Below, piece after piece: positions 1 through 8,452 of a stretch of 64,000 bases of DNA. Where the stretch lies: positions 2,232,001-2,296,000 of the forward strand of contig NZ_CP102247.1 of the NCBI RefSeq assembly GCF_024599655.1, in the 5' to 3' direction. The notes below the pieces were generated by a model, which was not told the origin of the DNA, did no database searches, and saw nothing but the letters and a program-made list of their open reading frames with translations. The position numbers and the translations under genes were made by a program. The stretch's first letter is position 1. Each line of letters begins with the position of its first letter. The DNA is from Enterobacter asburiae. Lineage in GTDB: Bacteria; Pseudomonadota; Gammaproteobacteria; Enterobacterales; Enterobacteriaceae.

Positions 1-2
1 TC

Positions 3-35
3 TTCGACGCTGAAACCGAAGCGGCTATTAGATAA
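3..35 (+). CDS. ycjV: C-terminal end of an ABC transporter ATPase (partial)
   Basis: Only the last ten codons and the TAA stop are inside the window, reading FDAETEAAIR. An LFDA-type ending is typical of MalK/UgpC-family sugar ABC ATPases. In E. coli the gene just upstream of ompG is ycjV, such an ATPase. The identification rests on this short tail plus synteny. The rest of the gene lies left of the window. Confidence 0.5.
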   Translation, partial: FDAETEAAIR

Positions 36-47
36 GAAAGGTGTTCG

Positions 48-74
48 CCGGAAATGCAAATTTCCGGTTTTTTT
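48..74 (+). terminator. Rho-independent terminator after the ycjV-like gene
   Basis: A 7-bp GC-containing stem (CCGGAAA / TTTCCGG) with a six-base loop is followed directly by seven T. It lies between the upstream stop codon and ompG, so ompG probably has its own promoter or depends on read-through. Confidence 0.75.
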
Positions 75-101
75 GTTTGTTACTTATAAAGGGAATATTT
101 A

Positions 102-1016
102 ATGGGTACTCTACTAAGAAGTGCTGCGCTCGTTCTGTGCGCAGGGGTTAGCTGTGCACAAGCATCAGAAACAGCTAAACAGTGGGAATTTAATATTGGT
201 GCAATGTATGAAATCGAAAACGTCGAGGGGCAGGGTGACGATAAAGATGGATTATATGAACCTTCCGTGTGGTTTAATGCAACCTGGGACGCGTGGACTA
301 TTTCGCTGGCGATGTATCAGGAGGGGCCGGTTGATTATAGCAGTATGACCCGTGGAACCTATTTCGACCGTCCTGAATTTGAATTACGCTATCGCTTTAT
401 CGGAACCGATGATTTTACTTTCGGTCTGACCGGCGGTTTCCGAAATTATGGCTATCACTTTAAAGATGAACACGGCGCCAAAGACGGCAGCGCGAATATG
501 CAGCGCTACAAAGTTCAGCCTGACTGGGATATTAAATTAACCGACGACTGGCGTTTTGGCGGCTGGTTTGCCATGTATCAGTTCGCCAACGATCTGGAAA
601 AAACCGGCTATGCTGACAGCCGCGTCGAAACCGAAACGGGCTTTACCTGGACCATTAACGAAACCTTTGCGGCTAAAGTGAATTACTATTTAGAGCGCGG
701 TTTCAATATGGACAGTTCCCGTAATAACGGCGAGTTTTCTACCCAGGAAATTCGTGCCTATCTGCCCATTTCGTTAGGCCAGACCACCCTGACGCCTTAT
801 ACCCGCCTGGGGCTCGATCGCTGGTCGAACTGGGACTGGCAGGACGATCCTGAGCGTGAAGGACACGATTTCGACCGACTCGGTCTCCTCTACGCTTACG
901 ATTTCAACAATGGTCTATCCATGACGCTGGAATACGCCTATGAGTGGGAAAACCACGATGAAGGCGACAGCGACCGCTTCCACTATGCGGGGGTTGGCGT
1001 AAACTACGCGTTCTGA
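102..1016 (+). CDS. ompG: Monomeric outer-membrane porin OmpG
   Basis: The 304-residue protein (E. coli OmpG is about 301) begins with a signal peptide cleaved near AQA/SE and ends in the C-terminal Phe expected of beta-barrel proteins (VGVNYAF). Long blocks are recognisable from E. coli OmpG, including FNIGAMYEIENVEG, FGLTGGFRNYGYH, YYLERGFNMD and LDRWSNWDWQDD. OmpG is a monomeric 14-strand channel of wide specificity that passes oligosaccharides across the outer membrane. It sits beside an ABC sugar ATPase end and the LacI-type regulator ycjW, as in E. coli, which suggests sugar uptake. A purine-rich AAAGGG lies about 10 bases before the ATG. Confidence 0.95.
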   Translation: MGTLLRSAALVLCAGVSCAQASETAKQWEFNIGAMYEIENVEGQGDDKDGLYEPSVWFNATWDAWTISLAMYQEGPVDYSSMTRGTYFDRPEFELRYRFIGTDDFTFGLTGGFRNYGYHFKDEHGAKDGSANMQRYKVQPDWDIKLTDDWRFGGWFAMYQFANDLEKTGYADSRVETETGFTWTINETFAAKVNYYLERGFNMDSSRNNGEFSTQEIRAYLPISLGQTTLTPYTRLGLDRWSNWDWQDDPEREGHDFDRLGLLYAYDFNNGLSMTLEYAYEWENHDEGDSDRFHYAGVGVNYAF

Positions 1017-1050
1017 CCGGGGGCACGCCAGGGGCATTACGCCCCTGGTT

Positions 1051-2061
1051 TTAGCGAAGGGATGCAGCCAACAGAAAGTGGGTATCAACCAGCACTTTTT
1101 GCGGGGCGGGCTGACCGGCAATACGCTTGAAAAGAAGATCGCAGCTCTCTTCCCCCAGCTTACGGGTGGGGATATCAAAGCCGCCAGGTGCGGGCGTTAA
1201 AATGAGAGACAGCATCGGGTCACTGTATCCGGCTATCACCACCTGCTCCGGGATCATCAGATTTAACTCATCCGCCGCGCGATAGAGGCTGAGCAACTTC
1301 ATGCTGTCGGTAGCAAATACCGCATCAGGCGGTGTGGGTGACGACAACAGTTCCAGAGCCGCCGCAAGCGCACTCTCATGGGTATAACCGCCATCCCTGA
1401 TCCAGTCCGGGTTAATGGCAATTTGGTGCTTTTCCAGACTGGCTTTATAACCCGCCAGACGATCGATAGAAACATGATAATCAAGGGGCGCATGCAGGCA
1501 GGCAATTTTTCGGCGACCGTTTTTTATAAAGGTTTCGGTCAGCGTGGCGCTGTCATGGAAATTATCCGTGTCGACGGAATAAATATTCTGATACTCACCT
1601 TCAACTTTGCCGATAACCACTACCGGTACGCCATACGCATCCAGCGTGGTGAAAAAGGATTCATTTGCCGGTGAGCTCAGCATAATGATCCCTTTGATCA
1701 TCTTCTGTTTTATTTTACTCACACATTTCAGCAGATCGTCTTCGCTGCTTTTTGAGGTCTGTAAAATAACGTCAAAACCTTCTTCTTCCGCTTTTGCCGT
1801 AATGGCATGAAGGACATCGGAGAAAAAAGGATTACCGGCGGTGGTTTTGGTTGATCGGGTCGAAATAACCATAATGGCATCGAAGCCTGAAGAGGTCAGG
1901 GCGCGGGCCAGTTTGTTGGGCTGATAATTTAATTCGTCAATCGCCTTAAGCACTTTTTCACGCGCTTCGGGAGAAATATTCGTTTGTTTATTCAGAACGC
2001 GGGAAACGGTTGATTTCGATACGCCCGCAACCCGTGCGATATCATAGATGGTGGGTGACAT
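1051..2061 (-). CDS. ycjW: LacI/GalR-family transcriptional regulator YcjW
   Basis: 336 residues. The N-terminus carries the classic LacI helix-turn-helix and hinge helix (TIYDIARVAGVSKSTVSRVL, then PNKLARAL near residue 50-56). The remainder is a periplasmic-binding-protein-like sugar-sensing domain. It is convergent with ompG and divergent from ycjX. In E. coli YcjW controls the neighbouring ycj carbohydrate genes; the same role is inferred here, with an unknown saccharide as inducer. The ATG at 2061 puts the HTH at residues 4-25, the normal position for the family. Confidence 0.9.
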   Translation of the reverse strand: MSPTIYDIARVAGVSKSTVSRVLNKQTNISPEAREKVLKAIDELNYQPNKLARALTSSGFDAIMVISTRSTKTTAGNPFFSDVLHAITAKAEEEGFDVILQTSKSSEDDLLKCVSKIKQKMIKGIIMLSSPANESFFTTLDAYGVPVVVIGKVEGEYQNIYSVDTDNFHDSATLTETFIKNGRRKIACLHAPLDYHVSIDRLAGYKASLEKHQIAINPDWIRDGGYTHESALAAALELLSSPTPPDAVFATDSMKLLSLYRAADELNLMIPEQVVIAGYSDPMLSLILTPAPGGFDIPTRKLGEESCDLLFKRIAGQPAPQKVLVDTHFLLAASLR

Positions 2062-2138
2062 ACACCTTACTCACTCCGGACTGACAGCAATGCCGTTCAT
2101 CTTACTGGAGAGAAAACGGCAATAGCAATAAATAAGAA

Positions 2139-2165
2139 TTGATAATCAACGATCTGCCCCCATTT
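2139..2165 (+). promoter_or_regulatory. Sigma32-like heat-shock promoter of ycjXF
   Basis: TTGATAA (2139-2145) is followed after 12 bases by CCCCATTT (2158-2165), a full match to the sigma32 -10 consensus CCCCATNT with an acceptable -35 (consensus CTTGAAA). A start near 2172 would give a leader of about 45 bases before the ycjX ATG at 2217. In E. coli ycjXF belongs to the sigma32 regulon, which agrees. Confidence 0.6.
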
Positions 2166-2216
2166 ATTGTATTCTGAAGTCATGCATTCAAGGCTTCCAG
2201 GCAACGAAGGACGGCG

Positions 2217-3614
2217 ATGAAGCGACTTAAAAACGAAATCAATTCACTGGTGAACCGCGGCGTTGACCGTCATCTGCGTCTGGCCGTGACGGGGCTGAGC
2301 CGCAGCGGTAAGACGGCGTTTATCACCGCAATGGTAAACCAGCTCCTGAACCTGCACGCCGGGGCGCGTCTGCCGTTGCTTAGCGCGGTGCGGGAAGAAC
2401 GCCTGCTGGGCGTGAAGCGCGTCCCTCAGCGTGATTTTGGTATTCCACGCTTTACCTATGACGAAGGGCTGGCGCAGCTCTACGGCGATCCGCCTACGTG
2501 GCCGACGCCGACGCGAGGGGTCAGTGAAATTCGCCTCGCGCTGCGTTTTCGCTCGAATGAATCCCTGATGCGCCACTTCAAGGATACCTCCACGCTGTAC
2601 CTGGAAATCGTCGATTACCCAGGCGAATGGCTGCTCGACCTGCCGATGCTGGCGCAGGATTACCTCAGCTGGTCGCGGCAGATGACGGGCTTGTTGCAGG
2701 GGCAGCGCGCCGGGTGGTCGGCCAAATGGCGACAGCTGTGCGAAGGCTTAGACCCGCTTGCCCCGGCCGATGAAAACCGTCTGGCCGCCATTGCCGAAGC
2801 CTGGACGGCGTATCTGCATCAGTGTAAGCAGGAAGGGTTGCACTTCATTCAGCCGGGTCGCTTTGTCCTGCCGGGTGATTTAGCGGGAGCACCTGCGCTT
2901 CAGTTCTTCCCCTGGCCGGATGTGGATGGGGCGGGCGAGTCGAAGCTGGCGCAGGCCGACAGGCACACTAACGCCGGGATGCTGCGCGAGCGTTACAATT
3001 ACTACTGTGAAAAAGTGGTCAAGGGATTCTATAAAAACCACTTTTTGCGATTTGACCGTCAGATTGTGCTGGTGGATTGTCTGCAGCCGCTCAACAGCGG
3101 TCCACAGGCCTTCAACGATATGCGCCTTGCGCTGACGCAGCTGATGCAAAGTTTTCACTACGGGCAGCGGACGCTGTTTCGCCGTTTATTCTCTCCGGTG
3201 ATCGACAAACTGCTCTTTGCGGCCACGAAGGCCGATCACGTCACGGTCGACCAGCATGCCAATATGGTATCGCTGCTGCAGCAGCTGGTGCAGGACGCCT
3301 GGCAAAACGCCGCCTTCGAAGGGATCGGCATGGATTGCCTTGGCCTCGCGTCCGTGCAGGCGACGCAAAGCGGGCTGATTGACGTTAACGGCGAGAAAAT
3401 ACCGGCATTACGCGGGAACCGGCTCAGCGACGGTGAACCGCTTACCGTGTATCCGGGCGAAGTGCCCGCGCGGCTGCCGGGTCAGGCCTTCTGGCAGAAC
3501 CAGGGCTTCCAGTTTGAAGCCTTCCGCCCGCAGGCAATGAGCGTCGATCGGCCATTACCGCACATCCGTCTGGATGCGGCGCTGGAGTTTTTGATTGGAG
3601 ATAAATTGCGATGA
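2217..3614 (+). CDS. ycjX: YcjX, stress-induced P-loop GTPase-like protein
   Basis: 465 residues, the usual YcjX/DUF463 length. An intact Walker A (GLSRSGKT, residues 26-33) stands near the N-terminus, and IVDYPGEW around residues 130-137 looks like the G3/switch II region. The protein is cytoplasmic; E. coli YcjX is a heat- and phage-shock-associated P-loop protein of unknown mechanism. The stop codon overlaps the start of ycjF (ATGA), so the two are translationally coupled. The sigma32-like promoter upstream fits a stress role. Confidence 0.9.
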   Translation: MKRLKNEINSLVNRGVDRHLRLAVTGLSRSGKTAFITAMVNQLLNLHAGARLPLLSAVREERLLGVKRVPQRDFGIPRFTYDEGLAQLYGDPPTWPTPTRGVSEIRLALRFRSNESLMRHFKDTSTLYLEIVDYPGEWLLDLPMLAQDYLSWSRQMTGLLQGQRAGWSAKWRQLCEGLDPLAPADENRLAAIAEAWTAYLHQCKQEGLHFIQPGRFVLPGDLAGAPALQFFPWPDVDGAGESKLAQADRHTNAGMLRERYNYYCEKVVKGFYKNHFLRFDRQIVLVDCLQPLNSGPQAFNDMRLALTQLMQSFHYGQRTLFRRLFSPVIDKLLFAATKADHVTVDQHANMVSLLQQLVQDAWQNAAFEGIGMDCLGLASVQATQSGLIDVNGEKIPALRGNRLSDGEPLTVYPGEVPARLPGQAFWQNQGFQFEAFRPQAMSVDRPLPHIRLDAALEFLIGDKLR

Positions 3615-4663
3615 CGGAACCGTTAAAACCGCGCATAGACTTTACCGGAACGCTTGAGCAGGACCCTCAGGAGGCGTTCAAAACCGCGCAGACGTTCAGC
3701 GGCACGCAGGCTGATAACTTTGCCCCGGCCCTGACTGAGGAGCCGGGCGTCGAGGACGGTCCGGCGGAGGCGGTTGTGGAAGCCGCTCTGCGTCCAAAAC
3801 GCAGCCTGTGGCGCAAGATGGTCACCGCCGGTCTGGCGCTGTTTGGCGTAAGCGTGGTTGGGCAGGGCGTGCAGTGGACGATGAATGCCTGGCATACTCA
3901 GGACTGGGTCGCGCTGGGCGGATGTGCCGCGGGCGCGCTGATTGTTGGGGCGGGTGTCGGGTCGGTTGCCACCGAGTGGCGGCGGCTCTGGCGATTGCGC
4001 CAGCGCGCGCACGAGCGTGATGAAGCGCGGGATCTGCTCCACAGCCACGGTACCGGGAAAGGTCGCGCATTCTGTGAAAAGCTGGCCAGCCAGGCCGGAA
4101 TCGATCAGTCGCATCCGGCGCTTCAGCGCTGGTATGCCGCTATCCATGAAACCCAGAATGACCGGGAAGTGGTGACGCTCTACTCCCATATGGTTCAGCC
4201 GGTGCTGGATGCCCAGGCGCGACGGGAGATCGGCCGTTCTGCGGCGGAATCGACCCTGATGATTGCCGTCAGCCCACTGGCGCTGGTCGATATGGCCTTT
4301 ATCGCCTGGCGCAACCTGCGCCTGATCAACCGTATTGCGAACCTTTACGGCATAGAGCTGGGTTATTACAGTCGGCTCAGATTGTTCAAACTGGTTCTGC
4401 TCAATATCGCGTTTGCCGGGGCGAGTGAACTGGTGCGCGAAGTGGGCATGGACTGGATGTCACAGGATCTGGCGGCGCGTCTTTCTGCTCGTGCCGCCCA
4501 GGGTATCGGCGCAGGATTATTGACGGCGCGTTTGGGGATTAAAGCGATGGAGGTCTGCCGTCCGCTGCCGTGGATTGATGGCGATAAGCCCCGTCTGGGG
4601 GATTTCAGGCGTGAACTGATCGGCCAGCTCAAAGAGACGCTCAATAAAAAACCTGCTCCGTGA
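3611..4663 (+). CDS. ycjF: YcjF, inner-membrane protein (DUF697)
   Basis: 350 residues (E. coli YcjF 353). An acidic cytoplasmic N-terminus of about 65 residues precedes two hydrophobic segments at roughly 70-90 and 99-121. A C-terminal DUF697-type domain follows, with further moderately hydrophobic helices. It overlaps the end of ycjX by four bases. The pairing of a P-loop protein with a DUF697 membrane protein is conserved across gammaproteobacteria, and YcjF is the likely membrane partner of YcjX. Function is otherwise unknown. Confidence 0.9.
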   Translation: MTEPLKPRIDFTGTLEQDPQEAFKTAQTFSGTQADNFAPALTEEPGVEDGPAEAVVEAALRPKRSLWRKMVTAGLALFGVSVVGQGVQWTMNAWHTQDWVALGGCAAGALIVGAGVGSVATEWRRLWRLRQRAHERDEARDLLHSHGTGKGRAFCEKLASQAGIDQSHPALQRWYAAIHETQNDREVVTLYSHMVQPVLDAQARREIGRSAAESTLMIAVSPLALVDMAFIAWRNLRLINRIANLYGIELGYYSRLRLFKLVLLNIAFAGASELVREVGMDWMSQDLAARLSARAAQGIGAGLLTARLGIKAMEVCRPLPWIDGDKPRLGDFRRELIGQLKETLNKKPAP

Positions 4664-4688
4664 GGTTTTGTTCACTAATCGTGCTGGC

Positions 4689-4706
4689 TGTCAATATTTG
4701 TTGACA
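4689..4706 (+). promoter_or_regulatory. TyrR box / -35 region of tyrR
   Basis: TGTCAA-N6-TTGACA fits the TyrR box TGTAAA-N6-TTTACA with one change per half, and is part of a perfect 10-bp inverted repeat (4685-4694 / 4701-4710). The right half doubles as a consensus -35 (TTGACA). TyrR bound here would block its own promoter, as known for E. coli tyrR. The same repeat could also act as a hairpin after ycjF, but it has no T-tract. Confidence 0.6.
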
Positions 4707-4775
4707 GCCATCTTCCGGATCACCGTGTTCTGACATATCATTTTACTGTTATTGGCTTAAAACGGTGAATTTCCC

Positions 4776-6317
4776 ATGCGTCTTGAAGTCTTCTGTGAAG
4801 ACCGTCTCGGTCTGACCCGCGAATTACTCGATCTTCTTGTTTTACGTAGCATTGATTTACGTGGCATTGAGATCGATCCTGTCGGGCGAATTTACCTCAA
4901 TTTTGCCGAAATTGAATTTAATACCTTCAGCAGCCTGATGGCGGAAATCCGCCGTATCGCTGGCGTTACGGATGTACGCACCATTCCCTGGATGCCCTCT
5001 GAGCGTGAGCATCTGGCGCTGAGCGCGCTGCTGGAAGCCATGCCGGAGCCGTTCCTCTCCCTGGATTTGAAAAGCAAAGTTGAGCGCGTTAACCACGCGA
5101 GCTGCCAGCTGTTCGCGCAGAGCCAGGAGAAGCTCAGCAATCATAACGCTGCGCAGCTGATCCCCGGCTTTAACTTCCAGCGCTGGCTGGACAGCAATCC
5201 GCAGAACACGCTTAGCGAGCATGTGGTGATCAACGGGCAGAATTTCCTGATGGAGATCACGCCTGTCTATCTGAAAGGGGAAGGGAATACCCGCGTGTTG
5301 ACCGGGGCGGTGATCATGCTGCGCTCGACGTTACGCATGGGCCGTCAGCTGCAAAACCTCTCCAGCCAGGATGTCGGTGCGTTCAGCCAGATTATTGCCG
5401 TCAGCCCGAAAATGCGCCACGTGGTTGATCAGGCGCGCAAGCTCGCAAGCCTGACCGCGCCGCTGCTGATTACCGGAGATACCGGCACCGGGAAAGACCT
5501 GCTGGCTCACGCCGTGCATCTGGCGAGCCCGCGAGCGGCTAAGCCTTATCTGGCACTTAACTGCGCCTCTATTCCGGAAGATGCCGTTGAAAGCGAGCTG
5601 TTTGGTCACGCGCCGGAAGGCAAGAAAGGGTTCTTCGAGCAGGCTAACGGCGGCTCCGTGCTGCTGGACGAGATCGGCGAAATGTCGCCGCGTATGCAGG
5701 CTAAGCTGCTGCGTTTCCTGAACGACGGAACGTTCCGCCGAGTCGGTGAGGATCACGAGGTGCATGTGGACGTGCGCGTCATTTGCGCCACCCAGAAAAA
5801 CCTGGTTGAGCTGGTGCAAAAGGGGATCTTCCGCGAAGATCTCTATTACCGCCTTAACGTCCTGACGCTGAATATTCCCCCGCTGCGCGATTGTCCTCAG
5901 GACATCATGCCCCTTACGGAGCTGTTCGTCGCCCGCTTTGCCGACGAGCAAGGGGTGCCGCGTCCGAAGCTGTCTGCCGATCTCGGCACGGTGCTCATGC
6001 GCTACGGCTGGCCGGGCAACATTCGCCAGCTCAAAAACGCCGTTTATCGTGCGCTGACCCAGCTTGAAGGCTACGAACTGCGTCCACAGGATATTCTGTT
6101 GCCTGATTACGACGCGGGGACGGTGTCTGTCGGCGAAGAGGCGATGGAGGGTTCGCTGGATGATATCACCAGCCGTTTTGAGCGCTCGGTGCTGACGCAG
6201 CTGTACCGCAGCTATCCCAGCACCCGCAAGCTGGCAAAACGGCTTGGCGTCTCGCACACCGCGATCGCCAACAAGCTGCGTGAGTACGGTTTGAATCATA
6301 AGAAAGGCGACGAATAA
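4776..6317 (+). CDS. tyrR: TyrR, aromatic amino-acid regulator
   Basis: 513 residues, the E. coli length. Order of domains: ACT ligand domain (about 1-70), PAS domain (about 78-190), AAA+ ATPase (about 205-430) with Walker A GDTGTGKD (234-241) and Walker B LLDEI (296-300), and a Fis-like helix-turn-helix near 482-505. Where sigma54 activators carry GAFTGA it has APEGKKG (279-285), so it should work with sigma70, as TyrR does. It represses or activates aromatic amino-acid synthesis and transport genes in response to Tyr, Phe and Trp. Monocistronic, with a terminator just after the stop. Confidence 0.95.
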   Translation: MRLEVFCEDRLGLTRELLDLLVLRSIDLRGIEIDPVGRIYLNFAEIEFNTFSSLMAEIRRIAGVTDVRTIPWMPSEREHLALSALLEAMPEPFLSLDLKSKVERVNHASCQLFAQSQEKLSNHNAAQLIPGFNFQRWLDSNPQNTLSEHVVINGQNFLMEITPVYLKGEGNTRVLTGAVIMLRSTLRMGRQLQNLSSQDVGAFSQIIAVSPKMRHVVDQARKLASLTAPLLITGDTGTGKDLLAHAVHLASPRAAKPYLALNCASIPEDAVESELFGHAPEGKKGFFEQANGGSVLLDEIGEMSPRMQAKLLRFLNDGTFRRVGEDHEVHVDVRVICATQKNLVELVQKGIFREDLYYRLNVLTLNIPPLRDCPQDIMPLTELFVARFADEQGVPRPKLSADLGTVLMRYGWPGNIRQLKNAVYRALTQLEGYELRPQDILLPDYDAGTVSVGEEAMEGSLDDITSRFERSVLTQLYRSYPSTRKLAKRLGVSHTAIANKLREYGLNHKKGDE

Positions 6318-6324
6318 AAAAAAA

Positions 6325-6345
6325 GCCTCTGCAAAGAGGCTTTTT
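6325..6345. terminator. Bidirectional terminator between tyrR and the epimerase-like gene
   Basis: GCCTCT-GCAA-AGAGGC has A-runs on its left and T5 on its right. It can therefore end the plus-strand tyrR transcript and the convergent minus-strand transcript arriving from 6355. Confidence 0.85.
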
Positions 6346-6354
6346 ACGTTACGT

Positions 6355-7563
6355 TTATTCCTTCGCCATCGGCGTGTTAACGATTTCTGTTTTTGTCTCT
6401 CCCTGAATCGACGCAATCCTGCTTTCCACGTCTTTCACCTGCTGCGGGCTGTGCAGCAGGGTATAGGTCAGGTCAAACTGCGCGCTGGCACCGGGCTGCA
6501 GCTGCTTAACCCGCTTCTGCTCGCGTTCAATCGTAACCGGGTAGGCGTAGCTGGTGCCTGGCTCAATGCCCGTGACGTAGCCCTGCTTCAGCGTGTCGGT
6601 GTTCTTCCATAAGGTCAGCACGGGCAGCTGGCGGGTATCAAACTGGATTGACGCGCCTTTATCTCCGGCTTTATTGACCACCGCCGCGAGCGTTTCGTGG
6701 TTATTGTCCGCGAGCGGTTTAATATTAAAGACCATCTCATCAAAGTCTTTTGTCGGCCCGGCATAGGTTTGCCAGTCGTTAACGCCCGCTTTGGCGTAGT
6801 CATTGAATGGGCTCACGCTCACCGCAGGCGCCAGGAAACGGGCGCCTTCTTCGAGGATCGGCGTGCCGAAGTTGCTGTGATAGATGATTTGGTAATCATG
6901 AGGGTAATCTGCATGGTTTGTCAGAACATCATGCAGGCTGAACTGGTTGGTTCCGGGAACGTAGCGCAGTTCGGTCATGGTTTGCAGATCCGCTTTTTTA
7001 AACGTGCTCTCTTTGATCAAACCGCGAACGCGGATCTCATGCGGGGCGGCATCGGCGATTTCAACCTCGACCTGCGAAACAGGGGTATTACCGGCCCTGC
7101 CGTGCAGGGTATAAATTTGCCCGTCCGCGGTGACCGGGTGCCCGGTCCACTCATAGCCACAGCGCACCATCATCTCGTTGAAACCATCCAGCCAGCCAAG
7201 GCCGTTACGGCTTTCAAGATTGATATAAGCCGGATTAACGACCTCTTTGACGGGTGAATTCCACCCCAGTCGGGTGCCAAAGCCTTCTACGTGCAGAAGG
7301 TTCATCCCACGGGTCGGGCTCAGGGTAATGCTCAGGCCGTCTTTGCTGCTAATAATGATGACTTTGCTGCCTTCCTGTTTACCGCCGTGCAAGACTTTTT
7401 GCTCAATGCTGAACGTTTGGTCTTTAACTTTCAGCTCATCACTGGAAATCTTCCAGTTTCCTTTCTCTACGCTGCTTTCAGCGCTTGTCAGCACCCAGGT
7501 TTTGGCCGCTGCATGGCCAGAAATCAGTACCGCAAGGAGCGTAAAAGCGAATTTAATCTTCAT
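6355..7563 (-). CDS. Exported aldose-1-epimerase-like protein (DUF4432)
   Basis: 402 residues with an N-terminal signal peptide (hydrophobic LLAVLISGHAAA, cleavage near residue 20), so periplasmic. The body resembles DUF4432/galactose-mutarotase-like proteins: LSPTRGMNLLHVEG, GWLDGFNEMMVRCGYEW and a late GIEPGTSYAYP segment are recognisable beta-sandwich features. Its substrate is not evident; a sugar or sugar derivative is the usual ligand of the fold. It is absent from this position in E. coli and has no carbohydrate gene directly beside it. SD AAGGAT lies about 7 bases before the ATG. Confidence 0.75.
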   Translation of the reverse strand: MKIKFAFTLLAVLISGHAAAKTWVLTSAESSVEKGNWKISSDELKVKDQTFSIEQKVLHGGKQEGSKVIIISSKDGLSITLSPTRGMNLLHVEGFGTRLGWNSPVKEVVNPAYINLESRNGLGWLDGFNEMMVRCGYEWTGHPVTADGQIYTLHGRAGNTPVSQVEVEIADAAPHEIRVRGLIKESTFKKADLQTMTELRYVPGTNQFSLHDVLTNHADYPHDYQIIYHSNFGTPILEEGARFLAPAVSVSPFNDYAKAGVNDWQTYAGPTKDFDEMVFNIKPLADNNHETLAAVVNKAGDKGASIQFDTRQLPVLTLWKNTDTLKQGYVTGIEPGTSYAYPVTIEREQKRVKQLQPGASAQFDLTYTLLHSPQQVKDVESRIASIQGETKTEIVNTPMAKE

Positions 7564-7780
7564 ATATTATCCTTTTTGCTGAAACGATTATTTTCTTTCG
7601 TAAGCAAATCTAATGTTTAGACAAAAAGGGAAATGTGATGCGCTTCACTGGGGATGAAAATAGGGGATTTTAACGATTATTATGCGTTATTGATCACGCT
7701 CATGTTACATATAGTCTAAGTTATTGCATGATTAATGTGACTTGTGCGTACTTTAGCTTTATCGATTCAGCTTTGGTGCA

Positions 7781-7805
7781 ATAAAAAACCCCGCCGCGGC
7801 GAGGT
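7781..7805 (-). terminator. Rho-independent terminator of tpx
   Basis: On the minus strand CCTCGCC / GGCGGGG forms a GC-rich hairpin followed by a T6 tract, about 30 bases after the tpx stop. Confidence 0.8.
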
Positions 7806-7838
7806 TGAGAATAAGTTGTATAGAATGCTAAGTACTTA

Positions 7839-8345
7839 TTATGCTTTCAGCACGTCCAGCGCGGCAGTGTAGTCCGGCTCGGTGGTGATTTCGTTAACCA
7901 GTTCGCTGAAGACGACGGTGTCGTTTTCATCAAGAACCAGTACAGCACGTGCTGCCAGACCTTTCAGCGGGCCTTCCGCGATGCTGACGCCGTATTTCTC
8001 GAGGAAATCTGCGCTGCGCAGGGTGGAGAGGGTAATCACGTTGCTCAGGCCTTCGGCACCGCAGAAACGGGACTGGGCAAACGGCAGGTCAGCGGAAATG
8101 CACAGCACAACGGTGTTGTCCATTTCAGTCGCCAGCTGGTTGAATTTACGCACGGATGCGGCACAAACGCCGGTATCAATGCTTGGGAAAATGTTCAGTA
8201 CTTTGCGTTTACCCGCAAACTGAGCCAGTGTGACGTCAGACAGATCTTTAGCCACCAGAGTAAAAGCCTGTGCTTTGCTGCCAGCCTGCGGAATGGAACC
8301 TGCAACAGCAACCGGGTTGCCCTGGAAATGAACGAGTTGTGACAT
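7839..8345 (-). CDS. tpx: Thiol peroxidase Tpx
   Basis: 168 residues, exactly the E. coli length. The peroxidatic cysteine is Cys61 within PSIDTGVC and the resolving cysteine is Cys95 in FCGAEGL, the atypical 2-Cys peroxiredoxin pattern. It reduces hydrogen peroxide and alkyl hydroperoxides, preferring lipid peroxides, with electrons from thioredoxin. It is divergent from ycjG, the E. coli arrangement. Confidence 0.97.
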   Translation of the reverse strand: MSQLVHFQGNPVAVAGSIPQAGSKAQAFTLVAKDLSDVTLAQFAGKRKVLNIFPSIDTGVCAASVRKFNQLATEMDNTVVLCISADLPFAQSRFCGAEGLSNVITLSTLRSADFLEKYGVSIAEGPLKGLAARAVLVLDENDTVVFSELVNEITTEPDYTAALDVLKA

Positions 8346-8452
8346 AGATATCTTCCTGTTTACATATAGTTAACGTCGTGGCTAGTGTATGCCATCAGCG
8401 GATAACACGGCAAACCAAATTTTTCGCCTTTCCGGGCCGCAAGGAGTCAGTG

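Noticed and set aside
5331..6416. 361-codon minus-strand open frame
   Set aside because: Antisense to tyrR and overlapping the tyrR terminator. TyrR is certain and the antisense product is low-complexity and basic.
8378..8452. Upstream extension of ycjG
   Set aside because: The AAGGAG before 8453 and the known N-terminus of the epimerase fix the later start; the 25 extra residues are not enzyme-like.
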